64,000 bases of DNA from Haliclona indistincta (Eukaryota > Porifera > Demospongiae > Haplosclerida > Chalinidae), in assembly GCA_964017065.1 (NCBI GenBank), contig OZ024786.1, forward strand, positions 3,569,281-3,633,280. Direction: 5' to 3'. A program made the position numbers and the translations under genes. This document shows positions 1 through 13,800 of the stretch, piece after piece. Below the pieces are notes generated by a model. It was not told where the DNA came from. It saw nothing but the letters and a program-made list of their open reading frames with translations, and did not search any database. Numbering within the stretch: the stretch's first letter is position 1; the number at the start of each line of letters is the position of its first letter.

Positions 1-2017
1 TCTTACTGGAGGGGACACTCCTAACAAGGGTCTGGTGGAGGTGTACTGTAATGGACAGTGGGGAACTGTGTGTGATGATGGGTTTGGACATAATGATGCC
101 AATACCATTTGCAGGCAACTAGGATACTACAGTGCAACCAGATATGATCATCTCTCAATGTGAGTGTTACATTATTGTCAATTATAATAATCTATCTTGA
201 TATGCTTGTAGTCGTGGAAACTCCAGTCAACCTATCTGGCTAACATTTGTACCGTGTACATCAACACAGTCATGTCTTTCTAACTGCATTGGTAGATGTC
301 CATCATCAGCAGTATATAGCTGTAGCCATTTTGAAGATGTCACAGTTGAATGTAGTAAGTAGTAGACACAGTTTTCAAAATGTGCCGAGAGTGTAAGGCA
401 CCGGTATAATAAGTTGCAATAATTGTGGTTTTTGAGAATGTGCTTCCTTCTGAAGTCTCTTAAATAATCAGTATGTGCCTGATTTACATGAGACCCAGCG
501 CTGAGTGCTATCAGGTACATCCATACAGCAGGTATATAAATTGGAGCCAGTTTGTTTTGTATCTACATTCAAAACATTTGAAATAAAAATTAATGACATT
601 TGTTCTGTGACATTTGCTCTGTATGACGAATGCACTGTACATGTACCTACTCAGAATACAGTGTTACAATCTTTTATCTTTTTAGACATACTTTCAACTA
701 CTACCGTGTTAACTAGCAGTTGTAATAGCAGTGACGGAGGTGGCAGAAATGGCGAGTATGGATCAGGTGGAAATGGTGAGTAGTGACTTTTAAGCAATTT
801 GTACAGGGTTTTGCAGGTTGCTTGACCAAAGATTCTTTTTGCTGGCGCATGCGCACAGTATACGTTTTCTGTACAAAAACACGCTATGGTCATGCGCTAA
901 CAGGAAATTGTTTGGTCAAGCTACCTGCAAAACCCTGTACAAGCTTCATAACTAAGCAACAAAATTATAATGATATTTAGCATAGAGTGTAAATAAAATT
1001 CGGTTGAAATAAGTAAAATAATTACATGTTGTCTGGAGTGGAGTTATTAGAAAAAAATGTGTCTGTATGTTAAAATTTGCAGTGTGGGTCTCCATTTATG
1101 AAATATTATCAAGTTCCACTATAGCTGCTCTAGAGCCTGGGATACGGCCTCAAACATTTTATTGATTATTGCTTCATCTATTCAAATTAAACTACATCAT
1201 GTGTGGGCATGGATAGTGTACATATAACCACCACATGTACATATAGTGTCAACATGCTTACACCATCATATTAATTCTAGACTGTGAATTTAGTAAGGGA
1301 GAGCCCAAAGAAATTAAGAGTGACAGCTCGTTGTTCACAGAGACCAATGACATCATTATTAATTATTGGAGGGTTTCGACTTGTATCAAATCTATGTAAA
1401 CTGAGCTGTTAATAATTGACTTTTTCTGCCTTACTATCATTGGAAATTACCATTAAAAGAGTATCTTGATGAAACGTAAGAAGCATGAGTGAGTGATGTA
1501 ATAGATCATTATTTTTTATGCACCTCAAACACAGGAAATACTAGAAAAGTATAATAGTGAATAATATAGATATTATGTTATTAATTTTTGTTCAGGACCC
1601 TGGTCATCTCCATCTGTTGTGTCATCCAATATTGGAGCTATTATCGGAGGGACTATTGGAGGAATCATCTTATTGGTTGCACTCATAGTAATCTTCAGCT
1701 GGATTATTCATAAACAAAAGCTTAGTACATCACGAGTTCGAAACACTGCGGTCAGTTTTTCAACTGCTCAACAAACGGTTGTTGGTCTTACTACTACAGT
1801 ACCAACACAGCCTCAGCAAACATTTACCTACACCTACAATCAACCAACTGATCCCAGCATCACTGCAGCTCCTCCTCCTGCTTATGGTCTTGCTGATAAC
1901 TTTGCTACCTATAATGAAGGACAATCAGATCTTCCACCACCATCATACAGTGAAACAAGTCCATCAATTTCTCTTCCTGATACTATAGATCTGATATCTT
2001 CTGTATCACGACAATGA
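1..2017 (+). CDS. SRCR receptor gene 1, 3' part (last SRCR domain, TM, PPxY tail)
   Basis: Partial gene running in from the left edge. Exons read as 1-159, 212-354, 686-775 and 1596-2017 with phase-consistent GT-AG junctions. The first two encode an SRCR domain ([23 protein letters not shown], then a Cys-rich half ending DVTVEC). The third is a Ser/Gly/Asn linker. The last encodes a membrane helix with GxxxG spacing ([15 protein letters not shown]), a basic stop-transfer (HKQK), and a cytoplasmic tail with two PPxY motifs (APPPAY, LPPPSY) around the block [15 protein letters not shown]. This is a single-pass receptor; ligand unknown. The tail stops earlier than in gene 2: sequence matching gene 2's C-terminus lies after the stop (about 2183-2243 and 3506-3530), split by a transposon, so the present end is probably secondary. 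Closest relative in the window is gene 2. Confidence 0.85.
805..936. mobile_element. 132-bp MITE with GTAC target duplication
   Basis: Terminal inverted repeats AGGGTTTTGCAGGT...ACCTGCAAAACCCT flanked by GTAC at 801-804 and 937-940. The matching intron of gene 2 (about 10248-10275) reads through as one uninterrupted GTAC, an empty site that confirms insertion into gene 1 after the two genes separated. Confidence 0.88.
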
Positions 2018-2247
2018 TAAAGACCTGCTTGGTCACTGACACAGCCATTACAATAAGTAACTCTATTTTTCACAACAGCTCCTACTGTTCCTCTCTTAAT
2101 GTATTCTCGCTACAATTTTTACAGTCACCCACGGTGACACAGCTATAGGCTATATTGTTGGATCTGCTGGATATTGAAAATGCATCTCTTTCTCTACCTC
2201 CATCTGCTCCACCACTTCATCCTGCACAATCACCAGCACTATTGGTA

Positions 2248-3505
2248 AAGTAAATTAAAAACGATTTCTATCGAAATCAAAAGGATGTAGTGATGAAGAA
2301 ATCTACCACTGGTTCACAATGTAAACCAACAAGGAACAAGCATGGAATGGTAACACGATTGACTTGCTAACAGACCATAGATCCCTACATCAGTGGCTGC
2401 TATGGCCTGACTATAGCTAGTTCAGCTAGTTATTGTTGACTGACACCTGACATGCATTGAATTGAATTCAGCTGTTTGTGACAAAATATTGATCATAGTC
2501 TTATGTACAGCCACTGATGTAGGGATCTATGGTCTGTTAGCAAGTCAATCGTGTTACCATTCCATGCTTGTTCCTTGTTGGTTTACATTGTGAACCAGTG
2601 GTAGATTTCTTCATCACTACATCCTTTTGATTTCGATAGAAATCGTTTTTAATTTACTTGTTTGTGTACTTTTTTCTTTTTCAGTGAAGTGCAGTTCAAT
2701 ATCATGCATGTACTGAGAAGTCTTTGTTTCCACCATTAGTTTAGTATTGCTGTTGTTGATGGCTTTTCTTAAACTTGTAGCTAAAATTGACATATCAGCT
2801 CTGCCTAGTCGCCTACGCATGCATGCATTGCATACGAGCCCCGCCCACCCTTGTTTGTAGACCTATAGTCTATACGGCGGTTATAATTATCTGGCAAGCG
2901 CAGAATGGCGATCCTACACGAGCTTACCGTTCTTCGAAGACTCCAGATCGCTCCAGACAAATGCCGGGTATGTGTTCTCCGTGATATTGATCCATACGGC
3001 GTGGCGATAATCTAGCTGCTTGGTCACGTGCGCTAGCCACTGCTTGGTCACGTGCGTATTACGCAATCACAATAATGGCGTTTAACACTAAGCTGACAAT
3101 GGATCACGATCGAGAACTCGCGGAATTTATATCGCCGTTACGCTAAAAACAAAGTTCAAAAGGCACATGCCAGGAGAATTTCATGACTGTTCGTGGGTGT
3201 TTTGGTCTCGGCACTGCTCGCGTAAAGGCGCTAGGCGAGTTGAAGAAAGAAGAAGAAGAAAACGAAGATGACGAAAGTCAATTTTCACCGATTCCAGGTT
3301 CGTCACTTTAGTAACAATTTCGAGCAATCTCCTTGCTACTGTAAGATGGGGCAACGCCAGATAGCAGATCTAAGTGTCTATGGACGTATAAAATTCATCA
3401 CCAGGCGAAATATTAGCGTTTGAACGCTAATACATTGTATGTAGCCGCCATCTTGTTTTCTCGTTCATCCCTACATAGGGAGTCACTACCGTGCCTCCCT
3501 AATAT
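2248..3505. mobile_element. Composite repeat A: about 1.25 kb with terminal foldback
   Basis: The left 412 bp (2248-2659) is a foldback with about 150-bp arms reading AAGTAAATTAAAAACGATTT in and out. The rest runs to a short hairpin end (AGGGAGTCACTACCGTGCCTCCCT) near 3480-3503. The same unit recurs inverted at 12597-13846, truncated at 21320-22410, deleted at 32487-33096 and as a scrap at 59727-59890. No transposase is seen. Confidence 0.75.
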
Positions 3506-3667
3506 CTTCCTTCCTACCCACCACAAGCATACATGTATATAGTGTGTCACTCAGTCATAGTTAGACAGCAACAAAAATGATTAATTGTTTGTAAACTTTT
3601 TGACGTTTATTTTATCTCTAATGACATTTATAGACATCACAATTGCTAACAACATCATGAATGGTAA

Positions 3668-3724
3668 CATGAGTCCATAATCGACAGCGCCTGCTCTTAG
3701 TAGGCACGGTCGATTATGGACTCC
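3668..3724. repeat. Hairpin, 15-bp arms
   Basis: AGTCCATAATCGAC and its exact complement GTCGATTATGGACT flank a loop of about 25 bp. Confidence 0.7.
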
Positions 3725-3869
3725 TGATGGTATTATACGTAAAATGCATTGAAAAAGCAAAATTTCTAATCTCAAGACACGAAATTTCTTTCCAGTTGTC
3801 ACGACTAAAAATGCAGCACACGGGAATGGGGTATTTAGGCTGCATCCACTCCTTAAGTGGGCGGGCCAA

Positions 3870-3946
3870 ATTCGATAACACTCCAACTACCGGTTACTCC
3901 AACTACCGATAACACTCCAACTACCGATTACTCCAACTACCGGTAC
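3870..3946. repeat. Minisatellite, unit near ACTCCAACTACCGATA
   Basis: Four to five diverged copies of a 15-18 bp unit containing CTCCAACTACCG, in the gene 1-gene 2 intergenic region. Confidence 0.75.
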
Positions 3947-4142
3947 TATCAGTTCCATTACAAGTAGTGTGCATCCAGATTTCATGCTTGTCCGTACATC
4001 ATATAAATTATAATTATTACAGTATACTGAACAATATAAAATCTAAGTAACTTAATGGCACGGACATATACTACACTAGCTGTCAGTGGATTTACTCCTA
4101 ACAGATAGCCTGCAGTATGCATGACTCAACGACGAAGTTTAT

Positions 4143-4799
4143 GGCCTTTCCATTATAAGGCATAAGGAATGTTGATTAAAAATTAATGAAATTCATCGAG
4201 AAATGATGACTAGTGACGGCGAGCGACGTCATTTGCTGGAGTACGCTTAGAGCCGTGAGCGCCAGAAACAAACTAGTACTGCACTACGCTAAGACTGGGT
4301 ACATGACCCACTAATCTAAAAATAGCCATATCTATTTATGAAGAAGCACATGTGTAATATTGTGAGTTGGTAGAAGCAAAGAGTGTTGAGTTTGGTCATA
4401 GAAGACTCCCAGGAGCGATCTTGAAAGTCCTGTAGAGAGCCATGCAGTGCATTGTTAAAGCGATAGTTGTTATGCCAAGGTAAAACAGTTGAAAACAAAG
4501 TTGTCTTGCTAGAACTACAGTTCTGGACTCCCCAGGAGCCTCGTGAGAGTCGTTTTTGGACAAAATGGCGGCAACAAACTCGAACAAACTCGACTGTATG
4601 GCATTGTTACCTTGCGGTTTCAGCAGCAAATCATCATCCTAGCTTTGCCTTCGGTGAAAGTCTAGGAAAACAATGAAAGGGAACTAAAATGCGCTTCTAA
4701 CGAGAAAAACTACGCTGCAGTAGTGATACTCCAGCAAATGACGTCATAACACGCAGAATTACGTTGCGCTACATTCCTTGCATATTTTGTGGAAAGGCC
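4143..4799. mobile_element. Repeat B: TIR element next to the gene 2 start codon
   Basis: Inverted ends GGCCTTTCCATTATAAGG and CATATTTTGTGGAAAGGCC. A second copy lies inverted at about 54284-54959 in the sulfurtransferase gene. The right end is 19 bp before the ATG at 4819, so the element must supply most of the 5' UTR or promoter of gene 2. Confidence 0.8.
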
Positions 4800-4818
4800 T
4801 AATTTTGTCAAGGTCAAA

Positions 4819-7800
4819 ATGGGGACCACGTCTCTTAAATGCTGGTCAAGACGACTCACCACACTCGCTTTTCTTGCTATTTTAACCGTAGTACAAGGTA
4901 CAGTACACTATGTCATGCGTCCGTCTAGCATTAATCGTTGCATCGTGTTATGATCATACTTGCTGTTATACAGGTCAGAGCAATGGTCCCATTCGATTGT
5001 GGCGCAATGGCCATTCCTCATCTGCATACACTTTTGGACGAGTGCAGGTATACTTCAACAGTCAGTGGGGAAACATCTGTGATGATGGTAACCTTCGTCT
5101 AAAAGAAGCTCATGTGATCTGTCAACAGCTGGGATACTCTGGTGCTAGCAGCTTCAGCAGAGCAAGCACTGACTCGTAAGTTTGGACAGAACATGTAAAA
5201 GAGGTCAATGCATCTTGATTACTTTTGTATCAATGCAACATGTATGAATTGCTCTGTCTATTGCCTATAGCCTAAGACCTACTACATAATAATATCTCTA
5301 TAGTACATATCAAACTATATACCGTAGTACTATAACATGCCATGCATTCCATTGCATGCTATCATGCGGCACATCAGCAGCTGACTGTACTTCACTAGGT
5401 TCATTATACTACGTGTTTGTACTTGAATGTATTTAATTGTTATTGTTGCAAGGTACAAAGTGTTAGACAGATAACTGTACTATGATAACAGATAGGTATC
5501 AAATTAGCTAACAGTACTGGTACTATAGTGTGATGATCTGGCTGCTTGTAGGAACAATAACACTACACTAAGCTTGCAAATTCCCATTTGGCTTGTTCTG
5601 GCTCAATTCACTGCTGATTCACCATCACCACTCCTCGTAGTAGGCTACTCATTATTTTGAGGAGTTTGGCGAATAATTTTTGCTTTTTCTTTGAGTGTGC
5701 ATGTGTGAAATTTAACAATTTTTTTGGATTGCAACTCGATTGCATCTGCACATAGACATGTGTATCGATAACAGTGCTATGTACATTGACTGTTGTAGTA
5801 AATTTTGTCTGGCTCTACGGCTTGTGATTTACTAGCTACTTTCAATCCCCACTGTCTACTTATACCTGCATGGGTAATATTCTGTAGTTAATTTGTACTA
5901 CAATTTAGCTACCTACCTAATTATTATGCCTGCACTAGCTACATGTACCTACAATAATTATCCTTCCTATTATTGTATGTGTAATAAAATGTGTGGTGTA
6001 TATACAAGTGTATTGTAGTTTCTATGTACCCAATATAAATTTATAGACAGTCGCTGTGTTGTTTGTTTCATTTGTGTATGATTTGTGCTGTGTTTTGTTA
6101 TTTTAGGTATGGAACAGACACTAGTCCCACAGTACTCAGTGGTGTGGATTGTTCTACCTCATCATATCTGGTGATCCTTCAGTGCAGTTATAACTCCACT
6201 CATTTTTTATCATCATGTACTAACAGTTTTGATGTATCAGTCAATTGCTGTGAGTCACTGATGCATGCACAATGACACATGCCTTACTCTGGTAGGTTAG
6301 ATGGATCAAGGCAACTGTAATCTTTAGATTGTCATAAAAATTAATTTGTGTACAATGTGCTAGCTAGTGTATTCCACTTTCTTTTGGCATTGTAAATCTC
6401 TTCGACCATGTTTAAAATTGGTGCACACAGCTATACACTATAGTAATTTACTTGAGGTGAAGGACAGAGTGTTAACTCGTTGAACAGCAATGTCAACAGT
6501 TTTTTGTAAAGACATTCAACTTGTACTTTATTGAAATAGTGTGCTCAATGAACTTCCATACAAGATGTAGACTATTGTGATCAAGATCGACCAAAATGTG
6601 TTTTGCTCTAGTCTAAGCAAGAGCACTTTTGTTCTGAGTCACTCAATGCTAAGTATTTCATAAAAATGGCAAAAACAGCCTTTATACTAGTTTTCTTGGG
6701 CAATACTGCATAATCATGTTTTACTTTTCATTGTATGCAGACTCCACTAGAATATGGAACAGTCCTTATAATGGTCAAATTCGTCTTACTGGAGGCACTA
6801 CTGTCAATCAGGGTCTGGTGGAGGTGTACTGTAATGGACAGTGGGGTACTGTGTGTGATGATGGGTTTGGTCAAGCAGAAGCTGACACTGTTTGCAGACA
6901 ACTGGGATATGAACGTGCTTATGATTATGGCCATCTCTCAATGTGAGCATTGATTTATAGAATAGACAGGCATAAAAAATTATTATTAATGTGCATAACC
7001 CATGCAGAACTGAGCAGTGGGCTAAACGTGTTGTGTAACATGCAAGTACTAGAGAAAAGCATTCCTATCTAATAGCTATTGAAGATGCTTGTATATTTGT
7101 GAAACTTTAAGACTGGCATATTTTGTCCCTAAACTATACTTAGTTTTAAACCAATCATGTGAGATTAAAGTAAACTGTCAGTGTCTTTAAGTATAGTTAT
7201 AGTTGTAAAAGTTCAGTCTAACTATAATTGATTTTGACCCTTACAAAAAATAGGTTTTAGTTTTTTTGCTATTGTTAACAATTAAAACTTTAGGGTTAAT
7301 CACAGGGGTTAAGTCACTTCCGAGTCTTAACTCCTGCTATAATCCGTTTGGTTAAATTTTTAACACTCACCACCATAATATATTGTCTAGCATTCTTTCA
7401 GGAAAAATAGCTCGTGATCATAATTATGTGCTACACGAAGTGCATGTGCCGAACTTGTTCTAGCTGGGCAAATTTGAGTGCAATACTGTTTCTTTTAATT
7501 GTAGTCGAGGTACTTCCTCTCAGCCGATCTGGTTGGATGAGGTTTCATGCTCTTCAGCTCGTCCTTGTATTGGTGACTGCGCTAGTCAGTGTCCAGTATC
7601 ACATGATTGTACTCACAGTGAAGATATCACCATTACATGCTGTAAGTATACTTCATATAACTATTCAAAAATTTGGTTATTCACAACTTTCTGACAGATT
7701 CTCCTATTCGCTATACTGGGACAAAAAGCTACACTTGCACTATGAAAACAGAAGCATCAACAGGTATTCAATACTGCAAGAGCAAGTTTACACATGCGAC

Positions 7801-10800
7801 TGGGTGACTTGTAGTTTACCTGAGTGTATATAATGAGTACATTACAATACATGCATGTACTCTGCGATCGCGCACGCATGGATACTCATGTTATACACTC
7901 ACTTAGCTGACAACAGATAATGAGCCACTTTTCAGTGTCTCTTTATAGTGTTTTGTCCTTGCATTGAGGTGCTACAGGCCTCTTAAAGATTTCACTACTT
8001 CCAGATTCATAGTTTTGGCAATGTGTTCCAACAATTTCTGTGCTATTATAAAGTTGGGGCAACGCCATGCAGAAAGCGGATTTATATTAGCAATACAATC
8101 TCCAATTCACCGCAAGAATCCATTGTAGCGTTTGAAGCGTTTGAATCCATTGTATTGTAGCTGCCATCATTTTTCTGCTCATTACTTCATATGAATGAAC
8201 TACCGTTCGTCTCTACATACATTTATAGTAATATAAATTTTTGAACCGTCTTGTATCATCTGTTTTTGTGTAAAGTACCTACAGATATTGATAGTGGGCC
8301 AATCAGACTGCTGCGTAATGGTGATACTTCACCCTCATACACATCTGGACGAGTGCAGCTAGTATACAACAGACAATGGGGAAACATTAATGACTGCATC
8401 TATAACTTTGGACTAACAGAAGCTACTGTGATCTGTCACCAGCTGGGATACACTGGTGCTAGTACATATACTAGAGCTTCGAATTCACAAGATTCGTATG
8501 TTCAAATTTCTGTTGTATACGTGATAACACTTTATACACAACCATGCATGAGCATGAGTCCCTCTGACGACTAAAGCACATATATATGTACACTTGATTA
8601 CGCTCTAAAATGCTTATCATGCACCTTAAACATGTCCTATTACATCAGTTATTGCATGATCAAAATTTAATGATCTTTGCCGGATCTTTGTCATTCTTTA
8701 TACATTTTCAGATTTGGGCTGGACAATAGTCCTTCAGTTATCACTAGTGTGGACTGTAGCAATTCAAACTATCTGGTGATACTACAGTGCAGCTTTTCTT
8801 CATCCATTTCCTCATCGTGTTCTAATGATGCCAATGATGTTGGAGTTATTTGTTGTGAGTATGATTGAAACAAAAAATTATACAAGCACGAAACATAACG
8901 CATTCTTAAAGTTTAGTTTGCAATGTGACTCAGTGACTTACACTGTGTGTTCTGCTAAATTTAATGCTAAATTTTCCATAGTTCGAGTTGCCGTTTGTTC
9001 TGCATTGCGATATCAATACTGCTTGTCGCTTGTTGCTGGTGAAATACTCTGCAGCCAATCCGCAGGAAGCGACAGCGCAATCGATTGACAGCAGTTTCAT
9101 TTACTTGTGTCTCAGCTATGCATCAGTGATACCCGTGACATGGTTGGCAACAGCTTCATGTTGATTGTAGATGTAGATTTTTCAGCTAGAGTTTTCATGA
9201 AGCACGCCTAGACAAGCGCTGTATGATGCATCCACGTTCAATGAACTTTGCATGATGTCACACCCGTGTGGGTGTATAATTCTATTTTAGTAACAATAAA
9301 GTTTTTCGATGTCTGTATGCGTTGCATGCCCTCTTCTCTCTATACACCCTTGATAGTAGCTAGTAGTTACATGCAAGCAATCACCAAAATTTTATAATAG
9401 ATTTGTGCCATATCATTTTTCCTTATTTTCCTTACGCAGACATCACTAGAATTTGGAATAATCCATATGCTAGTCAGGTCCGTCTTACTGGAGGGGACAC
9501 TCCCAACCAGGGTCTGGTGGAGGTGTTCTGTAATGGACAGTGGGGAACTGTGTGTGATGTTGGGTTTGGCACTAGTGATGCCAATACCATTTGCAGGCAA
9601 CTAGGATACCACAGTGCAACCAGATATGATCATCTCTCAATGTGAGTAATGCATAGTTGCTGATGATCAATATTTATTGTTTAATCAAAATTGCAGTGGT
9701 GGAAACTCCAGTCAACCTATCTGGCTAACATTTGTTCCGTGTTCATCAGCACAGTCATGTCTTTCTAACTGCATTGGTAGATGTCCGTCATCAGCAGTAT
9801 CTAGCTGTGATCATTCTGAAGATGTCACAGTTGAATGTAGTAAGTAGACACAGTTTCAAAATGTGTCAAGAGCGTATGGCACCAGTATAAATAGTTGCAA
9901 TATGGTTTTTGAGAATGTGCTTCCTTCATGGTGTTGTGAAGTCTCTTTAAACAGTATGTGCCTGATTGACATGTGACCCTGTGCTGAGTGCTATCAGGTA
10001 CATCCATATAAATTGAAGCCATGCAGTTTGTATCCAATGGTGACATTTTATTCGGTGACATTTGCTCACACTCTTGCTGTATGACAAGTGCACAGTGAAC
10101 AGTGAATTTGATGTACATGCACCCACTCAGAATACAGTGTCACAATCTTTTTCTTATTTAGACTCATTTACCACGATATTTCGCAGTTGTAATATCAGTG
10201 ATGGAGGTGGTGAAAATGGTGAGTTTGAGTATTGATCAGTGACTTTTAAGCAATTTGTACAAACTTCATAACTAAGCAACAAAATAATACTGATAATAAG
10301 CAGAGTGTGTAAATAAAATGTCGGTTGAAAGACTTAACTAAAATGTGTCTGTATGTTAGCAAAATTTGCAGTGTTGGTCAAGTTCAACTATAACAGGTCA
10401 TATAAAAAAATAATAGAGCCTGGGATACACCCTCAAGCATTTTATTGATTATTGCTTCATCTGTTCAAACTACACTGGGTGCATGCCGGGCATGCATAGA
10501 ATACATGTAACTACTGTATGTACATTATAGTGTCAACATGCCTATCATATTCTTGCAATTGATCATGAATTTATGCTCCAATGCAGTGTGACTTGCTATG
10601 ATAACTGATTGTTTCAAATCTCTATAGCATCGATCAGTAATGGACCCATCAGATTGTGGCGTAACGGTGATTCATCACTCTCATACACTTCTGGAAGAGT
10701 ACAACTTGTGTACAACAGACAGTGGGGCAACATTTGTGATGACGCAGACTTTGGTTCATCTGAGGCTACAGTAGTGTGTCATCAGCTGGGATACACTGGT

Positions 10801-13800
10801 GCTAGTAGCTACAGCAGAGCAAGTACTGACTCGTAAGTGATTAGTTTGACCATATATCGTATTATTTTGTTGCCTGTATAATTGACTTTTGACAAGGAAC
10901 AAGCGAAGTTAATAATTTTTGTAAGGGCTCAAGCACATGAAAAGCTATCATTGCTAAAACCAGCTAGAAATTAATTTTGATATAGTGATGATAAAAAATG
11001 AGGTAAAATTGCTAATTGCTGTTGCAATCTTTATCCCTCCATGAATGTCACTGACAAGTGGCAATGACAATACACCGTATAGCGGGAAATTTTCATGGGA
11101 GAAAATTTTCGCGAATGTACGAGATAGAGCATTTCGTGAATAATATTTTCGCGAATCAGCGCTATTGCCCTATCTTTGTCAACAAAAAAAAGACATTCGC
11201 GGATAATATTTCCGCGAATAGCCTGTAATTCGCGAAATTCGCGAAAATGTTCTCCCGCGAACATTTCCCGCTATACGGCATTTACCTGCTACAGTTTGTA
11301 GACAGTGCATGGATCACAGATTCGTTCAATAACACAATGACATAGTCATCATTGATAATAATTATTTTTTTCTGATTTATTTTATTTTTGCTTCAAAACA
11401 GGTTTGGTACTGATGCTAGTCCCACAGTAATCGACAATGTATACTGCTCATCAGTGTATCTTGTCATTCTACAATGCTCTTTCTCCACCTCCATTTCTTT
11501 AACATGCACTGATAATTTTGATGTATCAGTTACTTGCTGTGAGTTGTTTAAAATGATTATTACACTTACACACACTTGTAAAACATTACTGAACAAGAGT
11601 TCAATGGAACACATACCCTGTGCGCTATGCAATGTGCAGAAATTGATGGGAATGCTACTCCTAGTGACTTCAGTGTGAACTATTATAATTTATTAGAGTT
11701 CAGTGAACATACGTTTAATTTTTCGCTCAGTCTCACAATTGTGGCACACCCACATACCGGAATGTTCTAATCGGCGATGTTACTAATACGAATACATGGC
11801 CATAGCACGCGACAGGAGACTATCTCGACTTCGCAGGCATCTTTCAAGGAATAAATATTCAACAACCAAGCTGTTGAGAGCTATTACCTGACAATCTTCG
11901 AGCAGTAAGGCAGTACATGTAAACAGCCACGTTTTTGTACACACACACATAATTATATATACATACAGACATAGCCAAACGCTTAACCCTTCGGCACCTA
12001 TGCGCCCAGGGTAATTAGAATTTCTTATAGCCATGTTTCAGTAGTTAGAGTGCAAGCATCTTTAGAAGCATCACAAACAACAATGTCTAACGTCATAAAA
12101 TTATGACTATAGACCAGACTTAATTATTTGTATATGTTGATGATATAAATCTAGCCACACAATGCTCGTCTACTTATTTTGAGCTGTTTAGTATGACAGT
12201 CTTAAGAGTATGACAGTTTGAAGAATTTAAGCACCATGTTTGACTGGCAGCATTAACTGAACATACAAATGAACATAGTTCTCAATACACTCTATGCAGA
12301 CACTACTAGAATATGGGACAATCCTTACAATCTACAAGTTCGTCTTACTAGAGGATCCACTGTCAACCAGGGTCTGGTGGAGGTGTTCTGTAATGGGCAG
12401 TGGGGTACTGTATGTGATGATGGGTTTTTCCAAACTGAAGCTGACACTATTTGCAGGCAACTGGGATACTACAGTGCAAACAGATATGATCATCTCTCAA
12501 TGTGAGTTATGTTATAGGTTAGACGACGAATCAAGGTAACTATGGGATTTATAACACTTTGGAAACTAAACAGAATGTGGTTCACACATTAGGGTGTCTA
12601 TTAGGGAGGCACGGTAGTGCCTCCCTATGTAGGGTTGAACGAGAAAACAAGATGGCGGCTACATACAATGTATTAGCGTTCAAACGCTGATATTTCGCCT
12701 GGTCATGAATTGTATACGTCAACCGACACTTATATCTGCTCTCTGGCGTTGCCCCATCTTACAGTAGCAAGGAGATTGCTCGAAGTTGTTACTAAAGTGA
12801 CGAACCTGGAAACGGTGAAAATCGTGTTTCGTCATCTTCGTTTTCTTCTTTCTTTCTTTCTTTCTTCAGCGCGCCTAGCGCCTTTACACGAGCAATGCCG
12901 AGACCAAAACACCCATGAACAGTCATGAAATTCTCCTGGCAGGTGCCTTTTGAACTTAGTTTTTAGCGAAACGTCGATATAAATTCCGCGATTTCTCGAT
13001 CGTGATCCATTGTCAGCTAAGTGTTAGACGCCATTGATGTGATTGCGCAATACGCACGTGACCAAGCAGTGGTTAGCGCACGTGACCAAGCACTAGCTTG
13101 AGTATCGCCGCGCGCCTTATGGATCACGGAGAACACATACATGTACATGTATTTGTCTGGAGTCTTCGAAGAACGGTAAGCTCGTATAGGATCACCATTC
13201 TGCGCTTGCCAGATAATTACAACCGCCGTACATGTCTACAAACAATTATGGGCGGGGCTCGTATCCACTGCATGCATGTGTAGGCGAGCTGATATGTACA
13301 GCATAACAATTATTGTTAGCTACAAGTTTAAAATTCTTAATAATAAAGAAAAGCCACCAACAACAGGAAAACTAAACCAATGGTGGAAACAAAGACAGCT
13401 CAGTACGTGCATGATATTGAACTGCACTTCGCTGAAAAAGGAAAAAAGGACACAAACAAGAAAATTAAAAAGATTTCTATCAAAATCAAAAGGATGTAGG
13501 GTTGTGAAATCTACCACTGGTCCACAATGTAAACTAACAAGGAACAAGCATGGAATGGTAACACGATTGACTTGCTAACAGACCATAGATCCCTACATCA
13601 GTGGCTGTACATAAGATCAATATTTTGTCACAAGCTGAATGCACGTCAGGTGTCAGTCAACAGCAACTAGCTGAACTAGCTATAACCAACCACAGCAGCC
13701 ACTGATGTAGGGATCTATGGTCTGTTAGCAAGTCAATCGTGTTACCATTCCATGCTTGTTCCTTGTTAGTTTACATTGTGGACCAGTGGTAGATTTCACA

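Larger units (their letters stand above)
2018..4142. other. Intergenic region between SRCR genes 1 and 2
   Basis: No live gene is seen. It holds the decayed end of gene 1's tail (about 2183-2243 and 3506-3530), the composite element between them, a hairpin and a short minisatellite. From about 3545 to 3660 the sequence resembles gene 2's 3' flank (AACAAAAATGA, TTGTTTGTAAA, TCTCTAATGACAT), so it is an old 3' UTR. Confidence 0.7.

Noticed and set aside
7414..7833. 139-codon frame over an SRCR exon
   Set aside because: Wrong frame: the SRCR exon 7505-7641 is read in another phase with canonical splice sites and Cys pattern.
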